Shown piece after piece: positions 9,446 to 18,077 of a DNA stretch of 64,000 nucleotides. Below the pieces are notes generated by a model. The model was not told the origin of the DNA. It was given only the letters and a program-made list of their open reading frames with translations, and ran no database searches. Position 1 is the stretch's first letter; every line of letters begins with the position of its first letter. Both the position numbers and the translations under genes were made by a program. The stretch is from assembly GCA_964473865.1 (NCBI GenBank), contig CAYYQN010000020.1:14967-78966 (forward strand), written 5' to 3'. The DNA comes from CAIMUX01 sp964473865 (GTDB lineage Bacteria; Eisenbacteria; RBG-16-71-46; CAIMUX01).

Positions 9446-10033
9446 ATGAAGCGAGCGCGGTACCTCATCTCCTGGTTTCCGATCGCGATGCTGCTGGTGC
9501 TCTGCCTCCCCGGATCTCTTGCGTTCAGCCAGGAGCCGCCCGCCGCATCGCCTCCGGCGCACCGGAACTCCATCGACAGCACGCCGATGTCTCCCCTCTT
9601 TCGGATCTATGCCATCCACTACTGCCGTCGCGTCACGCCCGAGAGCGAAGTCATCGTTGGCCCCTACTACGCCAACATCAAGTTCGAGGATGTCGGCCAC
9701 ACGGATGCGCCGGGATTCATCGTGGGGTACCGGCGCTTCTTCTGGCGCCGGCTGCACCTGGAGTACCAACTGATACCGCAGTGGGACCACTTCTATGAGG
9801 AGAACGAGGACAAGCGCTATCCCCTGGGCTTCGACCTCTGGAACGAGCTTCGCCTGGGGTACACCTGGGACTTCCGGGCCGGCTCGGCCCCGCTCTTCGT
9901 CAATGCGCAGTGGCCGTTCGGCTTCGCCCTCTACTCCGATGACTCGGCCAAGCCGGAGTCGTTCAAGAAGAAGGTGGAGGACGATCCGTTCTTCTACTTC
10001 CCGCCGATGTTCTTCATTGGGGTGCGCTTCTGA
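9446..10033 (+). CDS. exported barrel-like envelope protein
   Basis: 195 aa with a signal peptide ending at 'SLAFS' (about residue 28). The mature part has alternating hydrophobic/polar strands rich in Y, F and W, and ends in 'FFIGVRF', the aromatic C-terminal signature of outer-membrane beta-barrels. At this size it would be an eight-strand barrel. It is not assigned to a named family. The start ATG has GGAAAGGA about 10 nt upstream. Confidence 0.65.
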   Translation: MKRARYLISWFPIAMLLVLCLPGSLAFSQEPPAASPPAHRNSIDSTPMSPLFRIYAIHYCRRVTPESEVIVGPYYANIKFEDVGHTDAPGFIVGYRRFFWRRLHLEYQLIPQWDHFYEENEDKRYPLGFDLWNELRLGYTWDFRAGSAPLFVNAQWPFGFALYSDDSAKPESFKKKVEDDPFFYFPPMFFIGVRF

Positions 10034-10332
10034 CGATCGGCCGAGGGCCGGGTCGAAGAAGTAATCGGGCCGGGGATGCGGTGCTCGAGGTCGAGAGCGG
10101 CCGCGCCCGGGACTTCGCGGGCGCCTGTCGCACATCAATCGCGGAATCCAGCAAACCTCGCCGGCGCCGACGGGCCCTGGTACCCCCCCCAGATCTGTCG
10201 GCTCCATTCGAATTCGAGCAGAGAAGCGAGCGGCTTCCTGGCGGGCCCGGACGGGGGTAGAGTCGTCCCCTGGCCCCGTGGATCGCGGAAGGAACCCGGC
10301 GGCGAGCGGTCAGGCTCGTGGCGGAGGTGAAC

Positions 10333-10575
10333 ATGAGATCCCGGTCATGCAGTCGCGAACCATCCGAGATCTCCTCTCGTTTCTCGGTCGCGACGTTCCG
10401 CGTCTTGGCGGTGCTCTGCGGCTGCGCGCTGGAGCCTCGAGGGGGCGGCGATCGACTGGGTACACGGGAGTACACGGCGCCCATCCCAGACTTCACCAGT
10501 TATCGAACGGGAGGCGGCCTGTTCTTCGACATCGGCGCCGGCACCTGTTCCGCTTCGGAATGGACTGCGCCGTGA
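10333..10575 (+). CDS. hypothetical small protein
   Basis: 80 aa, preceded by an excellent ribosome site (GGAGG, 5 nt before ATG). It holds a short hydrophobic stretch with 'VLAVLCGC', which could be a lipoprotein signal, but the preceding region is long and polar. The rest has no recognisable domain. It lies 61 bp upstream of the aspartic-protease-like gene and could be its leader gene. It could also be the truncated N-terminus of a lost secreted protein. Support is mainly the ribosome site. Confidence 0.4.
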   Translation: MRSRSCSREPSEISSRFSVATFRVLAVLCGCALEPRGGGDRLGTREYTAPIPDFTSYRTGGGLFFDIGAGTCSASEWTAP

Positions 10576-10636
10576 GGTGCCGAACGGTGGTTCCGCTCAA
10601 GAACAGAGACGCAGCGCGGCGGCCACTGGGGCGGGC

Positions 10637-11551
10637 ATGAGCGGAACTGGAAAGACCCTGGTGCGCCTGCTGGGCCTGCTCCTGATCTCCCCGCCGGCCT
10701 GCGGTCAGCCCACGTCGGAGCCGCGGGCGCAGCTCGACTCGCTCCTTGCCCGCCTCCCTCATGCCACCTTCGAGTGGGTGACGGCGGAAGGAGTCTCCGA
10801 TCGCGCGGCGATGCGAGTTCCCGTGGATCTGGCCGGGACGCGGGGGTGGCTCCAGTTCGATACCGGGTTGGACGTGACGCTCCTCTACGGCGACCTGGCC
10901 GTCCGCCAGGGATGGGAGGAGCACGAAGGCATGTACCAGGTGCCGAGCTTTGATCTCGGCGGAATCTCGCTCGGCCCGACCTGGGTCCGCCTCAGCGAGG
11001 ACGCGAGAGGCGGCGATGGGATGCTCGGCTCGCTCGGCCTTGATCTTCTGGCCGGCCGTCTCGTGCTGATCGACTATCCGGGTCGCCGTCTGGCCCTGCT
11101 GAGCCCCGGTGCGGCGCCGCGGTGGCTGTGGCAACGGACGACTTGGACGCCGGCAGAGCTGCGGGATGCCAAGCTCTTCCTCACGGTCACGCTCGGCGGG
11201 GAGACTTTGAGCGGCATCTTCTTCGACACCGGGACGAGCGCCTTCGAGATAACTGTAGACCTGGGAACGTGGACGAGTCTCACCGGATGCGCCGGCCCCG
11301 AAGACGCGACCTCTCGGTTCGCCGTCACCTCCTGGGGAAAGGAGATCACCGCCCTGGGCTGTGTGGCGCGGGGACCGCTCGTTATCGGATCGGCGAAGAT
11401 CGAGAACCCCCGGGTGTACTACCTTCCGGAGCAGCCGAATTTCTTTGCCGGCTGGCCCTTCCGCGCCGGCGGCCTGGTCGGGAATGCCCCATTCTGGGAT
11501 CATGTCGTGGTCGTCGATCTGGGGCTACGGCCGAGATTCGGCTTTGTATAG
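10637..11551 (+). CDS. exported protein with two retropepsin-like aspartic protease lobes
   Basis: 304 aa, hydrophobic N-terminus (residues 9-22) as export signal. Two DTG catalytic-type motifs occur, 'WLQFDTGLD' (Asp75) and 'GIFFDTGTS' (Asp197). Each is followed about 60-90 residues later by a G-x-hydrophobic closing segment ('MLGSLGLDLL' and 'GLVGNAPFWD') and a short beta hairpin. Bacterial clan AA proteases usually have one such domain and dimerise, so two in one chain makes a pepsin-like single-chain arrangement plausible. Substrate is unknown. ATG 10637 is chosen because the signal follows directly; the ribosome site is weak (GGGGCGGG). Confidence 0.65.
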   Translation: MSGTGKTLVRLLGLLLISPPACGQPTSEPRAQLDSLLARLPHATFEWVTAEGVSDRAAMRVPVDLAGTRGWLQFDTGLDVTLLYGDLAVRQGWEEHEGMYQVPSFDLGGISLGPTWVRLSEDARGGDGMLGSLGLDLLAGRLVLIDYPGRRLALLSPGAAPRWLWQRTTWTPAELRDAKLFLTVTLGGETLSGIFFDTGTSAFEITVDLGTWTSLTGCAGPEDATSRFAVTSWGKEITALGCVARGPLVIGSAKIENPRVYYLPEQPNFFAGWPFRAGGLVGNAPFWDHVVVVDLGLRPRFGFV

Positions 11552-11613
11552 TGAGCGGAGCGGAGACGTGGCGCGGTATCGCGCAGGCCATACTCGCCGT
11601 TCGCGCCCGAAGC

Positions 11614-14094
11614 CTACCGGATCGTCACCCAACGCACGGTCTGGCTCTCGCGATCGCTCGCCGCGCGCAGGAAGTAAGCCCCGCTGGCCAGCCGCCGGCC
11701 AGACCCGTCTCGCGGTTCCCAGCTTGCTCTGCGCACTCCCGCTCGCAGATGCTCAAGAACTGAGCTAGCTACCTGCCGGCCCTGCGGGTCGAACAGCCGC
11801 AAGACCACGTCCTCCGATCGCGGCAGGATGAGCGCGAGCTCCAAAGCCCCCTTCCCGGGGTTCGGCCACACTCGGACGTCCAACCGCGCCGGCGCAACCA
11901 TCTCCGCTGAGACTGGTCCGTATCGTCCCTCCGGTCCGTTGCGGGTGTAGGCCTCGATCTCGTACTCATAAGCCACTCCCGCCTCGGCGGTCGTGTCCAG
12001 ATAGGTGTTGCCCTCTTCCAGCGCCGGAAGCAGATCGGATATGCACTCCCACTCCCACTCTCCCCCCGCGATCCTCCGGTAGACGCGGTAGCCGCTCACG
12101 CCGCTCCGGACGGCATCGATCCAGGTCACGAGGATGCCGTCGCCGCGGGCGGAGGCCACCGGGGCGATCAGGCACGGCGTGGGCGACACGCATGGAGGCA
12201 ACAGGGCCATCAGGCTCTGCCGGTACTCCGGTCCACCCGCCAGAATCAGCGATTCGCCTCCGAAGGCCAGGAGCGAGAACGAGTTCCTCAGAGCGAGGTG
12301 GCCCACGGGCCGGGGCGAGGCCGGCACCGAGATGTCGGAGACGTGGATGTCTCCCGCATCGTTCTGGTAGAGCAGCGAACCGTTCACCAGCGGCGTGCCG
12401 GAGTGTTCGAGATGGATCCCGGACGTGACGACCGGCGACGTCGGATCGGACAGGTCGATCGCAGTGATCCGGTAGTCGGAGATCGAATACACCCGATTCC
12501 CCGCCGGGAAGAGGTGGCCCAGCTCGCCCGGACCCACGGTCCCGGCGGGTGTGCTCCCCACGATCCGAACCGGTCCCGGACCGGCGATGTCGATCACGTC
12601 CAGGCGATAGTCCGTCCGAATCGGCGTGATGTAGTGAGCCACCCACATGCAGGCATAGTCATCCCCGATGGCCATGGCCAGGTACTCGCTGCGGAATGGC
12701 CCCGGCGCGATACTGTCCACGACCGCGGGATGGGCAGGATCGGAGAGGTCGATGACCTTGAGCTCTGCGCCGCGGGCATACGCGCGATCTCCGGAAACCA
12801 CGAGCGCCTGCACGTCGCCGGTTGCGACTTCGCCGATGACTCGAGGATCGGCGGGGTTCGCGAGATCCCAGGTCTGGAGAGTCCCTTGGGCTACAACGTA
12901 GACCGCCGAGTCTGCAATCACGATCGGACCTGCCGGGGCCAGGTCCAGCCGAGAGGCGACCACCGGCGTGTGGGGATCAGAGAGATCCACCACGTGCACG
13001 CCGGTGTCCGTGCCGAGGCAGGCCAGCTTCCCCGCCGCCGCCAAGGTCGACGCGGCGTAGCCTTCTACGGGGACGGCTCCCAGGAAAGGCTCGGTGGCCG
13101 TCAGATCCATGACCAGCAGGAAGCTGGCGACCAGATCGCCCCAGAGGTAGGCGAAGCTCCCGGCCACCGCGACTCCAAGATCACCCTGCAGGCCCGTAGG
13201 CACGGACCGTGCGAGGCGGGGTGACGCAGGCACGGAGACGTCCACGATGTTCAAGCCGGGACCCGCGAAGTAGGCGTTTGAGCCCCGTAGGACGATGTCG
13301 AGATCCGAGTACTGCCCGGGCACCGTCAGATCCCCGGCGATCTGCATCGCCGACGGATCCGAGATGTCGATGACCCAGAACAGCGTCGTGTTCGGGCCGT
13401 CCTGGCTTCCCCCTGCATACGCGTAGCCATCCCGGACGGCGATCCCGGCAGTTCGGGAGGCCGGCAAGGTCAAGGTCGAGATCAGGTGCGGCGAGGAAGG
13501 GTCGCTCACATCGATCGCAGTCAATCCGGGCCCGCCCAGGACATAGACCGTGGATCCCTCGGCCGCCGGACGTCCGGTCCAGGTCTCCACACTCCCCATG
13601 ACATGCGGAGATGCGGGATCGGACGCATCAATCACAACGAGCGCCCCACCACACTCCACATAGACGAAGGAGCCCGCGGCGGCAATGCCGCCCTCCACAC
13701 CGTGGAGAAGCTCGACCGTCGCCACGATGGACGGCTGCGCCGGGTCCGAGACATCGACCACATACAACTCATACCTCAGGTTTCCGACGTAGGCATACGA
13801 TCCGGCGACAGCGAGACTGGACGCCTGGTACGGGATGTCCAGCTCTCCGACAATCTGCGGGTCGGCGGGGTCCGAGACGTCCAGAACGCGCAGGCCCAGA
13901 CCGTCCGCCACGTAGCCGTGGTCTCCCGCCACCTGCATCCCCTGGATATTTGCGGGCATTTCCACCCGGCGCCCTAGATTGACGCCATCCGTGTAGTCGA
14001 AACAGGCGGCTTGGACCGGCGGGCAGATTGCGGTCATCAACCACAGCGACAACAGGGTCAGAAGCACGAAGGGAGGCCGTGTCACCGATCTCAT
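11614..14094 (-). CDS. secreted LVIVD-repeat protein with Fn3 and FlgD-like domains
   Basis: 826 aa. Signal peptide residues 1-30 ending 'PPVQAA'. From about 40 to 610 it contains many roughly 42-residue repeats of the LVIVD type ('LRVLDVSDPADPQIVGEL' pattern: V-[IV]-D-[IV]-S-D-P-x-x-P), a beta-propeller-forming repeat. A fibronectin type III-like module (about 640-735) follows. The C-terminal FlgD-like Ig domain begins at 'VRVWPNPGKG' and ends 'VRWVTIR'. Likely surface-displayed or secreted and binding rather than catalytic. ATG 14094 has GGAGG 9 nt upstream and begins directly with the signal peptide. It converges on the aspartic-protease-like gene. Confidence 0.85.
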   Translation of the reverse strand: MRSVTRPPFVLLTLLSLWLMTAICPPVQAACFDYTDGVNLGRRVEMPANIQGMQVAGDHGYVADGLGLRVLDVSDPADPQIVGELDIPYQASSLAVAGSYAYVGNLRYELYVVDVSDPAQPSIVATVELLHGVEGGIAAAGSFVYVECGGALVVIDASDPASPHVMGSVETWTGRPAAEGSTVYVLGGPGLTAIDVSDPSSPHLISTLTLPASRTAGIAVRDGYAYAGGSQDGPNTTLFWVIDISDPSAMQIAGDLTVPGQYSDLDIVLRGSNAYFAGPGLNIVDVSVPASPRLARSVPTGLQGDLGVAVAGSFAYLWGDLVASFLLVMDLTATEPFLGAVPVEGYAASTLAAAGKLACLGTDTGVHVVDLSDPHTPVVASRLDLAPAGPIVIADSAVYVVAQGTLQTWDLANPADPRVIGEVATGDVQALVVSGDRAYARGAELKVIDLSDPAHPAVVDSIAPGPFRSEYLAMAIGDDYACMWVAHYITPIRTDYRLDVIDIAGPGPVRIVGSTPAGTVGPGELGHLFPAGNRVYSISDYRITAIDLSDPTSPVVTSGIHLEHSGTPLVNGSLLYQNDAGDIHVSDISVPASPRPVGHLALRNSFSLLAFGGESLILAGGPEYRQSLMALLPPCVSPTPCLIAPVASARGDGILVTWIDAVRSGVSGYRVYRRIAGGEWEWECISDLLPALEEGNTYLDTTAEAGVAYEYEIEAYTRNGPEGRYGPVSAEMVAPARLDVRVWPNPGKGALELALILPRSEDVVLRLFDPQGRQVASSVLEHLRAGVRRASWEPRDGSGRRLASGAYFLRAASDRESQTVRWVTIR

Positions 14095-14224
14095 ACGCGA
14101 GCTTCCTCCTTCCAGGAGGTACCTCCCGACCAACCGCCCGTCAAGGAGAGTGTTCACAGCGTGCCGTCGCGACCGTCGCGCCTCCCGTCGGCCATGCCCG
14201 GCCCAGGTTCAACCGTGTCCGAGG

Positions 14225-16702
14225 TCAGGCGGTCTCCGGCCCCCCGATTCTGCCGGCGGTCCTGATGATCTCGTCCAGACTCAGGCGAGAGCCCTCGGTC
14301 GACCGCTCCGCCCACTCGGACTCGCCGAGACGCTCCCGGGTGAGCGCCGCCTCGCGAGAAAAGAGATCGGCGGGGACCAGATAGGGAGGGATGGCATCGC
14401 GACCCCGCCGGTGCGCCGCGCCGAGCAGACGCGCCGCGCCGGCGACCCTTCCGAGTGCGGCCTCGGTCGCCGCCAACCCCTCCAGGCAGAGAGCGATCCC
14501 TCCGCGGCCGCCCAGCGCGCGCCAGAGCACGAGGCTTTCAACCAGCAGTCGCCTGGCCTCCTCGGCGTCACCCAGGCGCAGCGTCGCTCCGGCCAGACCG
14601 ATGAGGCCGCGCGCGACGTTCTCGTCGTTGCCGATGTCACGGAGCCACTTGACGCCCGCTCCATACCAGCGCAGCGCGCCGCTCGCATCGCCTTGCGTCC
14701 AGGAGAGATTCCCGAGCGTATGCAGGGTAATGCCGCATCCCCAGGTGTCGGCGATCTCGGAGAAGCGCGCCAGCGCCTCGGCGTAGTGTTGCCGCGCTGC
14801 CTCCAGGTCGCCTGCCTCCGCCAGCGTGTCGCCCAGATTGGAGAGCGCGTAGGCAATGCCCCAGGACGCTTCCTGCTCCTGGAATAGCGCCAACGACTCT
14901 TCGTGCGCGCGCCGCGCCGCCGGGAGATCACGCTGGGAAATCGCGATGAGACCCGCGAGCGCCAGGGCCAACGCCAGGGCGTGTCGATCACCGAGCGCGC
15001 GTCGCGCCGCTACCGACTCGTCGATGCATCTTCGGCCCGGCGCCAGGTCGCCCCGCTTCCAGGCCATGGCCGCCGCGACATACAGCGCACCGGCCCGCGG
15101 TGCGCTGGGTTCCGTTCCGGCATCGCGGCGGAGGGTCTGGTCGGTCCAGAACGATCCTTCGGCGATGCGTCCGCGCAGGATCCAGAACCAGCCAAGCGCA
15201 CCCGCCAGACGCATTGCCAGCTCGGTGGCTCCGCTCCGGACCGACCCGGAAAGAGCCGCGCGCAGGTTGTCGAGTTCGGCGTCGAGCGCGGCCAGCGCAT
15301 CCTCTCGCTCCGCGGAGCAGAGAGCAGGGGCCGCCCTTTCGGCCAGGTCGCAGGAGTACCGGGCGTGTCGCTCCGCCACCCACGACTCCTCTCCGCTTTC
15401 CGCGAGCCGTTCCCCGGCATAGTCGCGCATCGTCTCGAGCATGCCGAAGCGCGCCTCGCCCCGGACGTCCTGCCGCACTTCCACCAGGCTCTTGTCCACG
15501 AGCTCGAACAGGACGCGAGCCGTCTCCTCCGAGGTCTCGGCCGGATCGCCCGCCACGCTGCGAGCGCCCTCCACGGTGAAGCCGCCGGCGAAGACGGACA
15601 GGCGACGGAAGAGCGTCTGCTGGGGCGGTGTGAGCTGCTCGTGGCTCCAGTCGTAACTCGCGCGGAGACTGCGGTGCCGCGCGGGCAGGTCGCGCGGTCC
15701 CCCCTCCAGTCGAGAGGGTCGCTCCTCCAGGCGGTCGAGCAGAGCCGGGGGCGGCTGATATCGGAGCTGCGCCGCCGCCAGTTCGAGCGCCAACGGGATG
15801 CCATCCAGGCGACGACAGATGGCCGCAAGCGCCGGCGCATCGGCGTCGGTAAGAGCGATGGCGGAACGGGAGGCACGGAGGCGCTGCAGCAGGAGAGCCG
15901 CCGTCGGTGCGCGCTCCAGGAGGGCGAGGGAGGACTCGATCTCCGCGGTCGGAAGCCCCAGGGGCTCGAGTCGCACTTCGTGCTCTCCGCGCGCGCGGAG
16001 GGCTTCCCGGCTGGTGACCAGGACCGACAGCCCTTCGCACCGCTCCAACAGGTCGGAAAGCGCGGGGACGTCCGCCAGCAGGTGTTCGAAGCTGTCCAGG
16101 ACGAGGAGGGCCCGCCTGGATTCCAGGAAGTCCCGAAGGGCGAGGATCGCCTCGCGTCCCGGCGTCTCGGCAAGACCGAATGCGTGGGCGATGACCGGCC
16201 AGACGAGATGCGATTCCCGGATGGGCGTCAGGTCGACCCAGGCAGGCCCCACCTCGAAGCCACCCGAGAGCTTGCGGGCGGCCTCGACGGCCAGCCGCGA
16301 TTTCCCGATTCCCCCGGGACCGGTGAGCGTGATCAGCCGCGCGGATCCGGACCGGCATAGCGAGACGATTCGTTCGAGATCCGATTCCCGGCCGATGATC
16401 GGCGTCAGAGGCACGGGCGGCGGAGACCAGCGGCGGGCCGCCTCTCCGGGCGGACGCGGCTCGCGTTCGGCGGCCTTCGGCCCTCGCCCCGGAACGGCGG
16501 CGATCAGGGCCGCGCGGTCCGCCCCAGAGAGGCCCAGCGCGTCGGACAGAGCACGGAGGGTGTGGGGATACGGATGCCGTCTCTCGCCTCTCTCGAGAAG
16601 ACCGATCGCAGCCGGCGTGAGTCCCGCGCGCTCGGCGAGGGCCTCCTGGGAGAGCCCGGCCGCCTGACGCATGCGACGCAGCATGTCCGCGAACGTCTCC
16701 AT
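14225..16702 (-). CDS. XRE-HTH / NB-ARC ATPase / TPR transcriptional regulator
   Basis: 825 aa. Residues 5-62 form a Cro/C1 helix-turn-helix ('GLSQEALAERAGLTP'). A STAND-class NTPase (NB-ARC-like) spans about 100-400, with Walker A 'LTGPGGIGKSR' (about 126-136) and Walker B 'RALLVLDSFEHLL'. The C-terminal half is Ala/Leu-rich TPR helices. This AfsR/MalT-like layout couples ligand-triggered ATP-dependent oligomerisation to DNA binding. ATG 16702 starts exactly at the HTH with GGACGGAG upstream. It is divergent from an alpha/beta hydrolase with a shared 208-bp control region, so regulation of that gene is likely (inference). Confidence 0.9.
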   Translation of the reverse strand: METFADMLRRMRQAAGLSQEALAERAGLTPAAIGLLERGERRHPYPHTLRALSDALGLSGADRAALIAAVPGRGPKAAEREPRPPGEAARRWSPPPVPLTPIIGRESDLERIVSLCRSGSARLITLTGPGGIGKSRLAVEAARKLSGGFEVGPAWVDLTPIRESHLVWPVIAHAFGLAETPGREAILALRDFLESRRALLVLDSFEHLLADVPALSDLLERCEGLSVLVTSREALRARGEHEVRLEPLGLPTAEIESSLALLERAPTAALLLQRLRASRSAIALTDADAPALAAICRRLDGIPLALELAAAQLRYQPPPALLDRLEERPSRLEGGPRDLPARHRSLRASYDWSHEQLTPPQQTLFRRLSVFAGGFTVEGARSVAGDPAETSEETARVLFELVDKSLVEVRQDVRGEARFGMLETMRDYAGERLAESGEESWVAERHARYSCDLAERAAPALCSAEREDALAALDAELDNLRAALSGSVRSGATELAMRLAGALGWFWILRGRIAEGSFWTDQTLRRDAGTEPSAPRAGALYVAAAMAWKRGDLAPGRRCIDESVAARRALGDRHALALALALAGLIAISQRDLPAARRAHEESLALFQEQEASWGIAYALSNLGDTLAEAGDLEAARQHYAEALARFSEIADTWGCGITLHTLGNLSWTQGDASGALRWYGAGVKWLRDIGNDENVARGLIGLAGATLRLGDAEEARRLLVESLVLWRALGGRGGIALCLEGLAATEAALGRVAGAARLLGAAHRRGRDAIPPYLVPADLFSREAALTRERLGESEWAERSTEGSRLSLDEIIRTAGRIGGPETA

Positions 16703-16910
16703 CGGCTCCGTCCCCTGTGTCGGCACTCCTGGGCGCGCGGGGTCCTCGCGAGTGTAGCTCAACTGTTGGGGAGGAGTGTTGAGGGAGCGTGGCTGGTGCG
16801 CTCCCGCGGCTGCAACCGAAGATGAACCCGATTCGAGAGCCGCCGGCGCGCCCTTCCGAATGGACGTGGCCGGCGAACGGAACACCACCAGAACACGAGG
16901 AGATGGACCC

Positions 16911-17867
16911 ATGAACACCGGCCGAATCGAAACCCAGCCGCAGCCGGCGCGCCCGACCGGCAACACCGCAATCGACCGCTTTCGGGAGCTGCAGGCCCGC
17001 CTGCTGGACTTCTATGGGGTGAAAGCCCGGTCCCGCTTCCTGCCTCTCGCCCTTCCGCCCCTGCGTGCCCACGTGTTGGAGGCCGGCACGGGCGAACCCC
17101 TCATCGTCTTCCACGGCGGCGACGGAGAGGCCGTCAACTGGGCTCCCCTCATGGCCCCGCTGCAGGCGCACGCGCGACTCGTGGCCGTGGATCGACCCGG
17201 GTTCGGCCTGAGCGATCCGTTCGACTACCGCACGGTGGACCTGCGCGCGCACGCGGCCGACTTCGTCGGGTCGTTGCTCGACGCGCTCGCGCTCGAGTCC
17301 GCCACGCTGATCGGCGGAAGCATGGGAGGCTTCTTTGCCCTGGCCGGTGCCCTCGCCCACCCGGACCGCGTCCGGCGTCTCGTCCTCGTCGGCTATCCGG
17401 CGGGCGCAAGCAAGGAGATCAGCCCCGGATTGCGCACCATCTGCGGGACGCCAGGCCTGGCCGAGCAGTTCATGCGCGGGCGAGACACCATGGAGGCGCA
17501 GCGGAGCCAGTACCGCGAGATGTTCCACATCGATCCGGCGACCGTCCCCGACCTGTACTTCGAGACGCGCGTGGCCGGCCTCCGCCTGCCGTCGGAACAG
17601 GGCACGTGGGCCACGCTGCTCACGCGCATTGGCAGTCTCGAGGGGCTGCGTCCGGAGGTGTACCTCGGCGCCGAGCTACCCGGACTCCAGGCCCCGACCC
17701 TGATCATCTGGGGCGAGCACGACATGGTGCCCGTCGCGGAGGGACAGGCGATCGCGGCTGCGATTCCCGGAGGCCGCTTCGAGCTGCTGCCCGGCGTGGG
17801 GCACTTCCCCTTCCTGGAGAATCCCCGGCGGACGTCCAGCCTCATCCTCGAATTCGTCCGTCATTAG
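16911..17867 (+). CDS. alpha/beta hydrolase
   Basis: 318 aa, no signal peptide, cytoplasmic. The oxyanion region 'VFHGGDGEAVNW', nucleophile elbow 'IGGSMGGF' (Ser137), acid 'WGEHDMVP' and His 'GVGHFPF' give a complete catalytic triad. Esterase, epoxide hydrolase-like or C-C hydrolase activity cannot be told apart from sequence alone. The ribosome site GAGGAG lies about 9 nt before ATG. It is divergent from the XRE/NB-ARC/TPR regulator. Confidence 0.88.
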   Translation: MNTGRIETQPQPARPTGNTAIDRFRELQARLLDFYGVKARSRFLPLALPPLRAHVLEAGTGEPLIVFHGGDGEAVNWAPLMAPLQAHARLVAVDRPGFGLSDPFDYRTVDLRAHAADFVGSLLDALALESATLIGGSMGGFFALAGALAHPDRVRRLVLVGYPAGASKEISPGLRTICGTPGLAEQFMRGRDTMEAQRSQYREMFHIDPATVPDLYFETRVAGLRLPSEQGTWATLLTRIGSLEGLRPEVYLGAELPGLQAPTLIIWGEHDMVPVAEGQAIAAAIPGGRFELLPGVGHFPFLENPRRTSSLILEFVRH

Positions 17868-18077
17868 CGCCCGTGCGTGCCGCCGGGCGGTCACTCCCCG
17901 GGACTCCCACCGGATGAGAGGGGAGAGATCCGCCCGGGCGGCGGGGGACTCCCGGCAAGCGGGTCTCCGGGGCGATCGCGCGCCGTATCGACCCGTTCTT
18001 GGGTGCGGCGGCCGTGTGCCGGGCCAGGCGCGCACGAGGTTGACTTGCGCGCCACTTCGGTTTCACCCGCCCAGCAC

